From Algiphilus sp. (GTDB lineage: Bacteria; Pseudomonadota; Gammaproteobacteria; Nevskiales; Nevskiaceae), in the NCBI RefSeq assembly GCF_023145115.1, contig NZ_JAGLEJ010000020.1:1-64000 (forward strand): 64,000 nucleotides of DNA, given 5' to 3'. Shown here piece after piece: positions 35,447 through 44,500 of the stretch. Position numbers and translations under genes: made by a program. Numbering within the stretch: the first letter of the stretch is position 1; every line of letters begins with the position of its first letter. The notes below the pieces were generated by a model. That model worked only from the letters and a program-made list of their open reading frames with translations, was not told the origin of the DNA and made no database searches.

Positions 35447-36808
35447 TCAGCGCGAGGTCTTGCGCTGCACCGCTGCGGCGGTGAAGAAGCTGTCGTCGTA
35501 GGTCACGGTGCTGTCGATCGGGCGATCCTCGTTGGCGAGCGCCGTGAGGAAGTAGCGCCCGGTGTTGAGGTGATAGATCACCTCGGGGCTGGTGCCGGTC
35601 GCGAGGATGTTCTGCGCGAAGGAGAGATGGCCCTCCTGGAACTGCATCATCTCGCCGCGATGATCGTAGTTGTCGATCATCACGATGTTCCAGCTGTCCT
35701 CGTCGATGTAGAGCACCTTCTTGCCGAAGGTATGGCGCAGGTCTTCCTTGTTCTCGGCCTCGACCACCCAGACGCGATGCAGCTCGTAGCGCGGCAGTTC
35801 CGGATTCAGGTGGCGCGGCGAAGCGAGGTCGTCATAGCTGGTGTCCGGGCCGGAGATCCTGTGCGAATTGTACGGGACGTACATCTCCTTCTTGCCCAGC
35901 AGCTTCCAGTTGAAGCGCTCGAGGACGCCATTGAACATGTCGACCTGATCGTAGAACTGGTGCCCGTCGGTGCCTTCATACGGGTTGTCGCAGCACACCG
36001 ACGGCGCGCGACGGATGCGGCGCAGACCCGGCGAATACAGCCAGGCGCGACGCCCTGCCTCACCGGTACCGACCTTCTCGTGCACCAGGATGAAAGTGCC
36101 CGCCAGTCGCACCGGCGCCACCGTCTCGGACAGATAGCGCAGGTACTCGCCCTGCCCGTCCTCGATCGGAATCGGATCGTTGACGTTCGCATAGCTGAAA
36201 GTCACGTCCTCGACGATCTTGGTGAACTGATACTCGCCGTCCGGCTGCACGATCATCTGGTTGTTGTAGCGCCGGGCGTTGTTGCCGCGCCACTTCAGCT
36301 TGTGGTTCCAGATCACTTCCGCGCCGGTCTGCGGAATCGGGAACGGGAACCCGATCTCGCAGTTGGTGATGTCGTCCGGCCCGCGGAACTCGCACTTGGT
36401 CGCGTTCCGCTTGGTGGCTTCCTTGATCTCGTCCGGCCAGTTCGCGATGCGATGGGTCGGGTAGATGTTCATCTTGTAGCTGTCCGGGAAGCGCTCGAGC
36501 AGCAGCTTGTGTCCCTCGGACAGCTTGTCCGCATGCTGGTCCATGTTTTCCGCGGTGATGGTCAGCCGCGGCTCTTCCGCATCGATCTCGGGATCGGCGG
36601 GGTACTCGCCCGAAAGCGGCCCCTTCTTCTCCTGCGGCTCCCATGCCGGGATGGTGCCCGCCTCGTTGCCTTCCGGGTTGGCGCCGATGGGCGTGAGCTC
36701 ACCGCCCAGCCGCTTGGCTTCATCCGCGGAAACGGCCGCTGGAGCGCTCGTCGAGAACGCCCAGACGGCGCTCGCAGCGATCGCGAGTGTGGTCCTACCT
36801 AGGGTCAT
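35447..36808 (-). CDS. DUF1329 outer-membrane-associated protein
   Basis: This 453-residue protein has a signal peptide (start ATG 36808, MTLGRTTLAIAASAV). The DUF1329 domain has LTITAENMDQHADKLSEGHK, YPTHRIANWPDEI, RIRRAPSV, HRVWVVEAENKEDLRHTFGK, VLYIDEDSWNIVMIDNYDH and MMQFQEGHLSF in order. DUF1329 is a LolA/LolB-like periplasmic or outer-membrane family that usually accompanies RND/MMPL transporters. Cargo is thought to be lipid or hydrophobic compounds, but is unproven. It is monocistronic, with its own operator-like dyad and terminator. It is the paralogue of the C-terminal half of the fusion at 38926. Confidence 0.9.
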   Translation of the reverse strand: MTLGRTTLAIAASAVWAFSTSAPAAVSADEAKRLGGELTPIGANPEGNEAGTIPAWEPQEKKGPLSGEYPADPEIDAEEPRLTITAENMDQHADKLSEGHKLLLERFPDSYKMNIYPTHRIANWPDEIKEATKRNATKCEFRGPDDITNCEIGFPFPIPQTGAEVIWNHKLKWRGNNARRYNNQMIVQPDGEYQFTKIVEDVTFSYANVNDPIPIEDGQGEYLRYLSETVAPVRLAGTFILVHEKVGTGEAGRRAWLYSPGLRRIRRAPSVCCDNPYEGTDGHQFYDQVDMFNGVLERFNWKLLGKKEMYVPYNSHRISGPDTSYDDLASPRHLNPELPRYELHRVWVVEAENKEDLRHTFGKKVLYIDEDSWNIVMIDNYDHRGEMMQFQEGHLSFAQNILATGTSPEVIYHLNTGRYFLTALANEDRPIDSTVTYDDSFFTAAAVQRKTSR

Positions 36809-36831
36809 GGGGTGTCTCCTGTTAGTTAAGG

Positions 36832-36845
36832 TAAACAGTCGTTTA
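36832..36845. promoter_or_regulatory. TAAAC-N4-GTTTA operator-like dyad
   Basis: TAAAC-AGTC-GTTTA lies 24 bp upstream of the DUF1329 ATG. Its core AAAC-N4-GTTT fits the described binding motif of PsrA, a TetR-type fatty-acid-responsive regulator (C/G-AAAC-N2-4-GTTT-C/G), except for the two outer bases. A role in lipid-responsive control of DUF1329 is inference. Confidence 0.5.
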
Positions 36846-36923
36846 AGTATACCGGAGCCGCCGTTGGTTCGAACATGGCTGTTCCGGCCAGCGTGTTGAT
36901 TCCGGCCTCCAGCAGCGCTGGCA

Positions 36924-38333
36924 TCAGCTCGGGTTGGGGTCGTCGATGCCAAGCGCCTCCATCAGCATCGCACGTCCCTTGAGTTCGGCGCCGAGCACGC
37001 CGCAGGCCATGAATGCACCGGCCAGTCGCCGGTGCAGGAAGACGATCTCTCGCGGCGGCACCCGGAACCAGCGCGAGAGCGAGTTGCGCGCGACCTTCTG
37101 TGCCGCGCGCGGCAGCAGATCCGAGTCCGCGAAACGATAGGCACCGTCCGGCGTGAGGAGTTCCGGATTGGCGCCCGCCTCGTCCGGCTGCCGGAACGGT
37201 TCCATGATGAGCTCGACCAGCTCGGCGAAGGCATCGAGCACCGCGCGCGGGTGATCCGCCTCCATCAGGCCGATCTGCATCGCGCCCTCGAAGATGTCGT
37301 CGCGGGGGCCGAACAGCGCGCCCGACAGCAGCCGCCGGTAGCCCTCGATGAAACCACGACCGAATATGCGGGTGGCGCCGAAGTCGAGGAGCACGATGCG
37401 CGGCGGCGCGTCGTCGGCCAGGCGGATGCGGTAGTTCCCGAAATGCGGGTCGGTCTGCACCATGCCCCACGAGAAGAACTCGCGCAGGAATATCTCGATG
37501 AAGGCGTAGGCGATGTCGTTGCGCGTGTCCTGGGGCAGCGCGGCCACCGATGCGTGCCGGATGCTCACGCCCGGCTCGTAGGAGAGCGCCAGCACCATGT
37601 CGGCGGAATACTCGTCGTACACCCGTGGCACGATGAAGCGCGCATCGTCGGCCAGGCGGCGCGCGTAATCCTTGGTGTAGCGCGCTTCGCTGGCGTAGTC
37701 GACCTCGCGGTGCAGCATCTCGCGCACCTCGTTGAAGACCGGCTCCATGTCGAGTCCGCGTGGCGCCAGCCGGGTCATGCTGAGCAGCCGTTTGAGCGTC
37801 CGGACGTCGCTCTCGATGGCATCGCCGACGCCCGGATACTGGATCTTGAGCACCAGCTCGGTACCGTCGCTGCGCCGGCGGGCCCGATGCGCCTGTCCGA
37901 GCGACGCGGCCGCCAGTGGCCGGCGGTCCACCTCGATCTCGGCGAGCCGCTTGTCGCCCAGTCCGCGCTGCAGCACCGGCTCGATCACCGACCACGAGAC
38001 CGGGGCGGTGTCGTCCTGCAGCCCGGACAGCACGTCGACCGCTTCCGGCGGCAGGAAGTACTGCGCGTAGAGCGAGAGCATCTGCCCCGCCTTCATCACG
38101 CTGCCCTTGAGATTGCCCAGCGCGTCGGCGAGCTTCCCGGCCTCGTCGCGGTAGAAGTCGCGATCGGCATCCTTGCGATGCGAGGCATCGCGGAACAGAT
38201 TGCCGAAGCTGTGGGCGGCGAACCGGGCGCCGGTGCCCATCCCCAGCCGGGTCATCGCCCAGTTCCGCGCCATCGGGCGGGTGGTCAACCGATCCATGCT
38301 CGCGCGGCGCGGCTTGTCGTCTTCGCTCCCCAT
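36924..38333 (-). CDS. ABC1/UbiB family atypical kinase (AarF-like)
   Basis: This 469-residue soluble protein starts at ATG 38333 (MGSEDDKPRR). ABC1 motifs are LKGSVMKAGQMLSLY (KxGQ), AAASLGQAHRA (Ala-rich loop), VLKIQYPGV (Lys), VQTDPHFGNYRI (QTDPHFGN) and LLDFGATR (DFG). This places it in the ADCK-like group. Members support ubiquinone biosynthesis (UbiB) or have unknown ATPase roles. It lacks the C-terminal membrane helices of UbiB, so it is the soluble AarF-like type. It is divergent from the DUF6918-like gene, and a 7-bp dyad TGCCCGC-N12-GCGGGCA lies between them. Confidence 0.9.
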   Translation of the reverse strand: MGSEDDKPRRASMDRLTTRPMARNWAMTRLGMGTGARFAAHSFGNLFRDASHRKDADRDFYRDEAGKLADALGNLKGSVMKAGQMLSLYAQYFLPPEAVDVLSGLQDDTAPVSWSVIEPVLQRGLGDKRLAEIEVDRRPLAAASLGQAHRARRRSDGTELVLKIQYPGVGDAIESDVRTLKRLLSMTRLAPRGLDMEPVFNEVREMLHREVDYASEARYTKDYARRLADDARFIVPRVYDEYSADMVLALSYEPGVSIRHASVAALPQDTRNDIAYAFIEIFLREFFSWGMVQTDPHFGNYRIRLADDAPPRIVLLDFGATRIFGRGFIEGYRRLLSGALFGPRDDIFEGAMQIGLMEADHPRAVLDAFAELVELIMEPFRQPDEAGANPELLTPDGAYRFADSDLLPRAAQKVARNSLSRWFRVPPREIVFLHRRLAGAFMACGVLGAELKGRAMLMEALGIDDPNPS

Positions 38334-38457
38334 ATCCGAAGGCGATTCCCAAGGTGAGTGCGCGACAGTATGCCCGCACCGAATCGATCGCGGGCACACC
38401 GACGCGGCATCGTGTTTCCGGCTAGCATGCCGCCGATCTCATCGAGCGACCGTTTCC

Positions 38458-38922
38458 ATGACCCAGCTTCGTGAACGCATCCTCAACAGCCCGCGCGAAG
38501 GCCAGATCGTGACGGGCTGCAGCGTCATGATCCAGACCTTCGTGAGCGATACCGGCGGAGTCCGCGGCTTCGCGCTGCGCTCGGCGGTACACGCCGCGCA
38601 ACGGCAGCGGCCGGATCTTCTCGACACGGCGGCGCGCCGGCTGCTGCCGGAGTTCCTGGACGCGCTCGACCCGCACTACGCCGAGTGGAATCCGGCCGCC
38701 GAGCCGGATTTCGCACGCTTCCTCGACGCGCGCTCGGCGAGCGCGCGCGAGGCGCTCATCGCGGTGGCCGACCGGCGCGCGCGCGCCTCCAGCAACCGGG
38801 TCGTGAAATCGCTCTACGAGCGCATGCGCGGCAGTGCCGGCAAGGATGTCGACCGCCTGCTGCCCGACCTCGCCCGCCTCATCGCCGACGAGCTCGATGC
38901 CCAGCGCCGGGACGGCGCCTGA
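38458..38922 (+). CDS. DUF6918-like protein
   Basis: This 154-residue helical protein begins MTQLRERILNSPREGQIVTG and has LLPEFLDALDPHYAEWN and SSNRVVKSLYERMRG, then LLPDLARLIADEL. It resembles the DUF6918 family known mainly from actinobacteria, whose role is unknown. It starts at ATG 38458 in a strong coding frame. It is convergent with the TPR::DUF1329 gene, 3 bp apart. Confidence 0.65.
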   Translation: MTQLRERILNSPREGQIVTGCSVMIQTFVSDTGGVRGFALRSAVHAAQRQRPDLLDTAARRLLPEFLDALDPHYAEWNPAAEPDFARFLDARSASAREALIAVADRRARASSNRVVKSLYERMRGSAGKDVDRLLPDLARLIADELDAQRRDGA

Positions 38923-38925
38923 TCG

Positions 38926-41514
38926 CTAGCGCGCGTAGCGCGACTTCACGGCCGACGGCAGATAGTCCGAGGCCCGAATGCCCGGAACGCCGAATTCGGC
39001 GGGCTCGGTCTCCATGGCCATGCGATTGATGAAGTATCGGCCGTCGCGCAGATCGTAGGTCACCACCGGCATGGCATTGGCCGCCTGGACGTTGTACTGC
39101 GGCACCAGATGCCCTTCCTGGAAGCGCCACAGCTCGCCGTCGTGGTCGTAGTTCTCGACCAGGACCACGTTCCAGCTGTCCTCGTCGATGTAGAACACGC
39201 GCTTGCCGAAGCTGTGCGAGGTGCCCGCGCGCTCGGTGGCCTCGACCACCCAGACCCGGTGGCGCTCGTAGCGCATGGGCTCCGGGTTCGGGAAGCGCCC
39301 CTGCAGCAGGTCGTCGAGCCCGACCGATCCGTCGACCAGCCGGTAGCCGTTGTACGGAACGAGCAACTGGCGCTTGCCGACCAGCTTCCAGTTGTAGCGG
39401 TCGAAGGCGCCGTTGTACATGTCGACCATGTCGACGAAGTAGACCGCCGACGAGCCCGGGAACGGCTGGTCGTACCCCACCGGCGGAATGCGGAAGAGGC
39501 GGTTGGCGCGCGGCGGCATGACCCAGACCGCGCGCCCCTTGTCCGCGCCGTCGGCGGTTTCGTGCACCAGCGCCGCGAAGTCGACGCCGTAGCGATCGCG
39601 CGAGAACCAGCTCAGGTAGTAGAGCAGGATGTTCTGGTTGTCGATGTCCACCGGATCGTCGAGGTTCGCGTAGCGGAAGTACACGCGCTCGGTCTGGAAC
39701 AGCTCGTCGGTGCGGCGGCCATCGGGATAGACCACGGCCTGCTGGGTGCGCGCCATCACCGAGTCGCCGCGATAGCGCACGCGATGATTCCACATCGCTT
39801 CGACGCCGGACTCCGGCCTGCGGAACGGGAACCCCAGCGAAGCACCCTCCAGCGTGTCCGAGCCGACCAGGCGGGCGCTTCCCTCGTTGTCGCGGGTGGC
39901 GCGATAGATCCGCTCCGGATACGACACGCTGCGGCGGGTCGGATACACCTTCATGCGGTAGTCCGGATAGCGACGCAGCAGCGCCTTGTGGCCGTCGCTG
40001 AGGTACTCGGCATGCTCCGCCATGTTGTCGGCGGTAACGGTTGCAACCGGCTTGTCGGTCGCGAAGGGGTCGACCAGACGCTCGCTCTCGGCGTATCCCT
40101 CGGGCCAGTGTTCCGGCGTAATGCCGCCCTGCCAGGCCGGAATGACGCCATCGGCGCTGGGCCCGGCATCGGCGCCCACCGGTGTCAGCCCGCCGGGCGT
40201 GCCCGCGGAGCCGCTGCCCGACGCCCCCTCGCCCAGCGAGACCGGCTCGCCCAGCACGGCACGCGCGATCTCGTCCTCGGTATCGCCGCGCTGGCGCGCG
40301 CGTCGTGACGCGGCGGCCATCGCCTGCTCACGGGCCCGGCCGCTCTCCAGATACTCGATCCAGTCCGCCGCCAGCGCCGCCTGGCCGTCGGATGCCGCGG
40401 CCTTGCGGAACGCTGCGAGCGCACCCTCGATATCGGCCACCTGATAGCGGGCCACCGCCAGTGACATCCAGGTCGCGGCATCGCCCGGACGCGCCTCGGT
40501 CACGCGCGCGAAGGCGCGCGCCGCCTCGCCGTAGTCCTCGCGGTCCATGTGGAGCTGACCGAGCTGGCGCAGCAGCTCGATGTCGCTGCCGGTGGCCAGC
40601 ACGCGGTCGATGGCGTCCACCGCCTGCCCGTCCTCGCGCGCGGCGATCCAGTAGTTGGCGAGCGCGCGCAAAGTGCCGCGATTGCGCGGCACGGCGCCGC
40701 GCTCCATCCAGTCCTCGAGCTGCGTGGCGGCGTAGTAGGGAGCGCCGATGCGCGCCACCAGCGCCGCCAGCTGCTGACGCTGCCCGGCGTCCGATACATA
40801 GCCGAGCCGCGCCGCCACCTCCAGCGCCGCCTGGGCATCGCGCTCGCTGCCGGCCTTGAGATGCAGCGCCACCGCCTGATGCCAGTAGTCCGCCTCCCGG
40901 GGATTGCGCACCAGCAGGCGGTCCACCGTCGCGGCGGCGTCGCCGGTGCGACCGAGGCCGATCTGGGTGGCGAGCAGCGCGCGCAGCCAGCTTTCCTGCG
41001 GCTCGGGGGAACGCGCAACGGCCCGCTGCAGCAGCGGCAGCGCGTCGCGGTAGCGCTCCTTGGCGGCATAGGCGGAACCCAGTGCCGCCTGCTGGGCGGC
41101 CGGCGCGCCGGCATTGCCGCGGACCTCGGACTCCAGACCGCGGATGATGGCATCGGGATCGCCCGATGCCACCAGCAGCTGGGAGAGCTGCTCCTCCATC
41201 GCCCGCTGGGCCGGACCCGACAGCGCGTTCTCCCCGATCGCCCTGCCGAGCAGCTCGGCGGCGCGATCGTACTCGCCGCGACCGGCGGCACTGCCGGCGA
41301 GCTCGCGCAACAGCATGGCGCGCTCGTAGGCGCTGCCCGCCTCGCGCAGCAGCTTCTCCGGATCGGCCTTCGGCTTTTGCTCGGGCGGCGTGTCGAGAAC
41401 CCGCACCTCGCTGCGATACTGCTGGGCGTGCACCGGCATCAGGGCGGCGATGCCGGTCAGTACCAGCAGCGCGATGCGAGGCACGGTCGTCGTCACCGGT
41501 AGTCGTAGGCGCAT
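38926..41514 (-). CDS. TPR protein fused to DUF1329 (TonB operon)
   Basis: This 862-residue secreted protein has a signal peptide (ending near PVHA). About residues 45-400 are a helical TPR array of the type placed after tonB in TonB2-like operons (DYGEAARAFARVTEARPGDA, VADIEGALAAFRKAAASDGQ). A Gly/Ser linker lies near 415-435. A complete DUF1329 domain then runs to the end: VTADNMAEHAEYLSDGHK, RHRVWVVEA, FYIDEDSWNVVLVENYDHD and WRFQEGHL match the free DUF1329 protein. The fusion is in one uninterrupted frame. The start is ATG 41514 (22-bp overlap with tonB) or GTG 41496 (GTGA overlap). It suggests a TonB-driven step in hydrophobic cargo handling. Confidence 0.85.
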   Translation of the reverse strand: MRLRLPVTTTVPRIALLVLTGIAALMPVHAQQYRSEVRVLDTPPEQKPKADPEKLLREAGSAYERAMLLRELAGSAAGRGEYDRAAELLGRAIGENALSGPAQRAMEEQLSQLLVASGDPDAIIRGLESEVRGNAGAPAAQQAALGSAYAAKERYRDALPLLQRAVARSPEPQESWLRALLATQIGLGRTGDAAATVDRLLVRNPREADYWHQAVALHLKAGSERDAQAALEVAARLGYVSDAGQRQQLAALVARIGAPYYAATQLEDWMERGAVPRNRGTLRALANYWIAAREDGQAVDAIDRVLATGSDIELLRQLGQLHMDREDYGEAARAFARVTEARPGDAATWMSLAVARYQVADIEGALAAFRKAAASDGQAALAADWIEYLESGRAREQAMAAASRRARQRGDTEDEIARAVLGEPVSLGEGASGSGSAGTPGGLTPVGADAGPSADGVIPAWQGGITPEHWPEGYAESERLVDPFATDKPVATVTADNMAEHAEYLSDGHKALLRRYPDYRMKVYPTRRSVSYPERIYRATRDNEGSARLVGSDTLEGASLGFPFRRPESGVEAMWNHRVRYRGDSVMARTQQAVVYPDGRRTDELFQTERVYFRYANLDDPVDIDNQNILLYYLSWFSRDRYGVDFAALVHETADGADKGRAVWVMPPRANRLFRIPPVGYDQPFPGSSAVYFVDMVDMYNGAFDRYNWKLVGKRQLLVPYNGYRLVDGSVGLDDLLQGRFPNPEPMRYERHRVWVVEATERAGTSHSFGKRVFYIDEDSWNVVLVENYDHDGELWRFQEGHLVPQYNVQAANAMPVVTYDLRDGRYFINRMAMETEPAEFGVPGIRASDYLPSAVKSRYAR

Positions 41515-42176
41515 TCAGCCGGATCCATCTCGATGCGTTGCTTGACTTCCCGCGCGCGGCTGCTGCTCTGGTAGATCCAGTTGGATACCGACTGGATGGC
41601 GGCGGTCTCGTACACGCCCTTGGGGTCGGCGTCGATGATGCGCACGTCCTGCACGCGGCCGTTCGGCATGACCGTGAAGATGACCTCCACCCAGCCCTCG
41701 ATCTCCTGATCGCAGGCCCACTCGGGCATCATCGGGCGGGCGGTCGAGAGCGGGACCAGCTCGCGCCCCTTGAAACCGCTGCCGGAACCGTAGCCATCGC
41801 CCGCGCCGCTTCCGGTGCCGCCGGCGAAGCCACCGAACTCACCGCTGGACAGCGACTGGCTGCCGGAGAAGGACAGCGGCGCGGCGACCTCGCTCACCGA
41901 CGGCGCCTGCGGCATCGGCACCGATACCGAAGGCAGATCGGGGCGCTGCAGCGATGGCGGCGTGGGCGGTGGCGGCGGCGGGCTCGACTGCGGACTGGCA
42001 TCGGGCCGGCTGGTGGGCGGTTCCTCCTCCTCGACGCGCACGATCTCGATGCCGGGAAGCTCCTCGCGCTCGACGCGCACCACCTCGCCGGGCGCGATCA
42101 TCCACTGCATCAGCCAGAACAGGCCGACGATGATGAACAGCGCCAGCGGCAGCAGTATCGCGACGCGCAGCGACAT
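41493..42176 (-). CDS. TonB family energy transducer
   Basis: This 227-residue protein has an N-terminal membrane helix, LPLALFIIVGLFWLMQWMI, then an acidic, Pro/Ser-rich periplasmic spacer (EEEEPPTS, PPPPPPTPP) and a Gly-rich segment. The C-terminal TonB domain has EGWVEVIFTVMPNGRVQDVR and YETAAIQSVSNWIY. It transmits proton-motive force from ExbBD to outer-membrane or secreted partners. Here the following TPR::DUF1329 protein is the likely partner. It overlaps that gene and follows exbD by 5 bp. Confidence 0.93.
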   Translation of the reverse strand: MSLRVAILLPLALFIIVGLFWLMQWMIAPGEVVRVEREELPGIEIVRVEEEEPPTSRPDASPQSSPPPPPPTPPSLQRPDLPSVSVPMPQAPSVSEVAAPLSFSGSQSLSSGEFGGFAGGTGSGAGDGYGSGSGFKGRELVPLSTARPMMPEWACDQEIEGWVEVIFTVMPNGRVQDVRIIDADPKGVYETAAIQSVSNWIYQSSSRAREVKQRIEMDPAECAYDYR

Positions 42177-42181
42177 CGCGG

Positions 42182-42589
42182 CTATCGGGGCGTCTCGGCG
42201 GCCACGGCCACATTGCGCGCCCCCGCCAGTCGCGCCTTGTCCATCACCTGGACCATGACCCCGGCGCCGGCATCCTGGTCGGCCTGCACCACCACGGTCG
42301 CGTCCGGTGCCTGGCCCTTGAGACGCTCGATTTCGGCACGCAGGCCGCGGATGTCGACGCTACGCCCATCGATGTAGATCTCGTCCTCGGCGGAGATCGC
42401 CACCAGGATCGTCTGCTGGTCCTGCCGCTCCGCGGTCTCGGCGCTCGGCCGGTTGACGTTGATGCCCGCCTCGCGGACGAAGGTCGTGGTCACGATGAAG
42501 AAGATCAGCATGATGAAGACCACGTCCAGCATCGGCGTCAGATCGATGCCGGCATCTTCACTGGTCTGCGTGTGGCGCCGCATCTTCAT
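42182..42589 (-). CDS. exbD: biopolymer transport protein ExbD
   Basis: This 135-residue protein has one membrane helix, LTPMLDVVFIMLIFFIVTT, with the essential Asp of the proton path (the D of LDVVF) near residue 22. The periplasmic domain has VDIRGLRAEIERLKGQ. With ExbB it forms the proton-driven motor for TonB. Its ATG overlaps the exbB stop by 4 bp. Confidence 0.95.
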   Translation of the reverse strand: MKMRRHTQTSEDAGIDLTPMLDVVFIMLIFFIVTTTFVREAGINVNRPSAETAERQDQQTILVAISAEDEIYIDGRSVDIRGLRAEIERLKGQAPDATVVVQADQDAGAGVMVQVMDKARLAGARNVAVAAETPR

Positions 42590-43140
42590 GCCGTACCCCT
42601 CGTGTCGAGCGCCTCGGACAGGCGTTCGGCGCGGTCACGGGCGGCCGCGGTGAAACGGTAGAGCGGGAACAGGCCGGAGATCCCGACCACCATGCCCGCC
42701 ATGGTCGGGATGGTGGCGCGCGAGACCCCCGCCGCCATCGCCTGGGCGTCGCCGGTGCCGACCAGCGCGACGACGTCGAAGACCGCGATCATGCCGGTCA
42801 CGGTGCCGAGCAGGCCGAGCAGCGGACAGGCCGCGATCAGCGTCTGGATCAGCGGCAGGGTCGCCGCCAGGCGCTCGCGCGCCCGCCGGATCATCACCTC
42901 CCGCACGCGACGGGCGCTCCAGCTCCGGTGCGTGGCACGCTCGCGCCACTGCGCGATCAGCTCGCGCTCCATGCGCGGGAACACGAAGCGGAAGTACACC
43001 CAGCGCTCCAGGATCAGCACCCAGAGCAGCAGACCCGCGGCACCGACCAGCAGCAGCACCGGCCCGCCGTCATCGAGAAAGTCGGCGACGCGCGCCAGGG
43101 GCCCGCTGCCCGCTATGCGCCAGAGCAGCGCCTCAAGCAC
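42586..43140 (-). CDS. exbB: ExbB-type proton channel protein
   Basis: This 184-residue protein starts at GTG 43140, overlapping the TtpC-like gene by 8 bp; an upstream extension would run inside that gene. Membrane helices are GGPVLLLVGAAGLLLWVLIL, then PLLGLLGTVTGMIAVFDVVA (channel motif), and a last helix TIPTMAGMVVGISGLFPLYR. It is the small ExbB2-type partner of ExbD and TonB. Confidence 0.92.
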   Translation of the reverse strand: MLEALLWRIAGSGPLARVADFLDDGGPVLLLVGAAGLLLWVLILERWVYFRFVFPRMERELIAQWRERATHRSWSARRVREVMIRRARERLAATLPLIQTLIAACPLLGLLGTVTGMIAVFDVVALVGTGDAQAMAAGVSRATIPTMAGMVVGISGLFPLYRFTAAARDRAERLSEALDTRGTA

Positions 43141-44500
43141 GACCCTGCCCCTCGAGCCTGCGCGCGAGCACCAGCGCCGACTCTTCATCGAGCGTCTGCA
43201 CCAGCACGCGCGAGCGCGCACCCAGCAGCGAATTCAGGAAGAGCAGTGGAATGGCCACACACAGGCCCAGTACCGTGGTCACCAGCGCCTGCGAGATGCC
43301 GCCCGCCATGAGCTTGGGGTCACCGGTGCCGAACAGCGTGATCGACTGGAACGTGAGGATCATGCCGGTGACGGTGCCGAGCAGCCCCATGAGCGGCGCG
43401 ACCGCCACGAACAGCTTGAGCAGCGACTGGAAGCGCTCCAGGCGCGGCGTCTCCTTGACCACCGCCTCGGACAGGTGCAGCTCGAGCAGCTCGGGATCGT
43501 CGCTGCCGGTGCCGTCGGATGCCGCGCCGAGGACCCGGCCGAGCGGATTGTCGTCGCGCGGCTGATCGGTGGCGTCGAGCTGTCGGCGCACGCGCCCGCC
43601 CACCAGGGCCAGATAGACCAGCTGCGCCACCGCCAACAGCAGGCCCGCCGCACCGATGGCCAGGATGGTGTAGCCGACCACGCCGCCCTGGTCGACGCGC
43701 TCGCCTAGCGTTGGCCGATCGGCCTCGACCTCCAGCAGCCGGCCGCGCGACGGATCGATGAGCGCGGGCTGCACGCTGCCCGGCTCGGCCGCGAAGAAGT
43801 CCTCGGCAGCGTCGGTATAGCTGCCGCCCGGCTGCCGCGGCAGCAACTGCGCCACCGTGCCGCCCTCGGGCAGGAGCACGTAACCATCGGCAGTGAAGGC
43901 GCTGAAATCACCGACCCGGATGAGCTCTGCCGAACGCTCGTTGCCGAAGATGTCGGTGATCGGTGCTTCGAAGCGCGCCACCCGCCCGGTGGCGGTCATG
44001 TCCTGTACCAGCAGGAACCAGAGATCCTCGAGCTGCGCCATGCTGGGCAGCGCGGGGTTGTCGGCGATGGCGCCGAGCTGTTCGAGACGCTCGGGCACCT
44101 GCGCCGTCACCGGCGAGGTCTGGGCCTTCTCGCGCAGATCGCCCGCGGTGCTGCGCGCCGCCGTGAACAGCCGGCCTAGATCGGCGCTGGCGGCGTTGAG
44201 CTCCTCCTTGAGCGCGTTGATCTGCTCCTGGCCCTGCTCGAACTCGGCGCGTACCTGCTCCGCGCGCCGACGGGCGGCATCGCGCTCGGCCCGGGCTTCC
44301 CGCAGACGCTGCTGCTGCTGGTCGCGCTCGCGAATGAAGCGCTGCTCGCGCTCGCGATTGATGCGCTGCTGCTGGCGACCCGATTCGCGGATCTCCTGGA
44401 GCAGGCTGGCCATGTCCTGCGCGACCGCCGGTGCGGCGGGCAGCGCCGTCAGCAGCATGCCGGCGAGCAGCGTGGCGATGGTGCAGTGGCGGCGGATCAT
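43133..44500 (-). CDS. large MotA/TolQ/ExbB-type protein (TtpC-like)
   Basis: This 455-residue protein has a signal peptide, a long Glu/Arg/Gln-rich coiled coil (about residues 30-105, REQRFIRERDQQQQRLREAR), a periplasmic domain, and a C-terminal channel region with three helices including PLMGLLGTVTGMILTFQSIT. This is the TtpC architecture of Vibrio TonB2 systems, where it is required for the complex to work. It overlaps the DUF3450 and exbB genes by a few bases. Confidence 0.92.
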   Translation of the reverse strand: MIRRHCTIATLLAGMLLTALPAAPAVAQDMASLLQEIRESGRQQQRINREREQRFIRERDQQQQRLREARAERDAARRRAEQVRAEFEQGQEQINALKEELNAASADLGRLFTAARSTAGDLREKAQTSPVTAQVPERLEQLGAIADNPALPSMAQLEDLWFLLVQDMTATGRVARFEAPITDIFGNERSAELIRVGDFSAFTADGYVLLPEGGTVAQLLPRQPGGSYTDAAEDFFAAEPGSVQPALIDPSRGRLLEVEADRPTLGERVDQGGVVGYTILAIGAAGLLLAVAQLVYLALVGGRVRRQLDATDQPRDDNPLGRVLGAASDGTGSDDPELLELHLSEAVVKETPRLERFQSLLKLFVAVAPLMGLLGTVTGMILTFQSITLFGTGDPKLMAGGISQALVTTVLGLCVAIPLLFLNSLLGARSRVLVQTLDEESALVLARRLEGQGRA

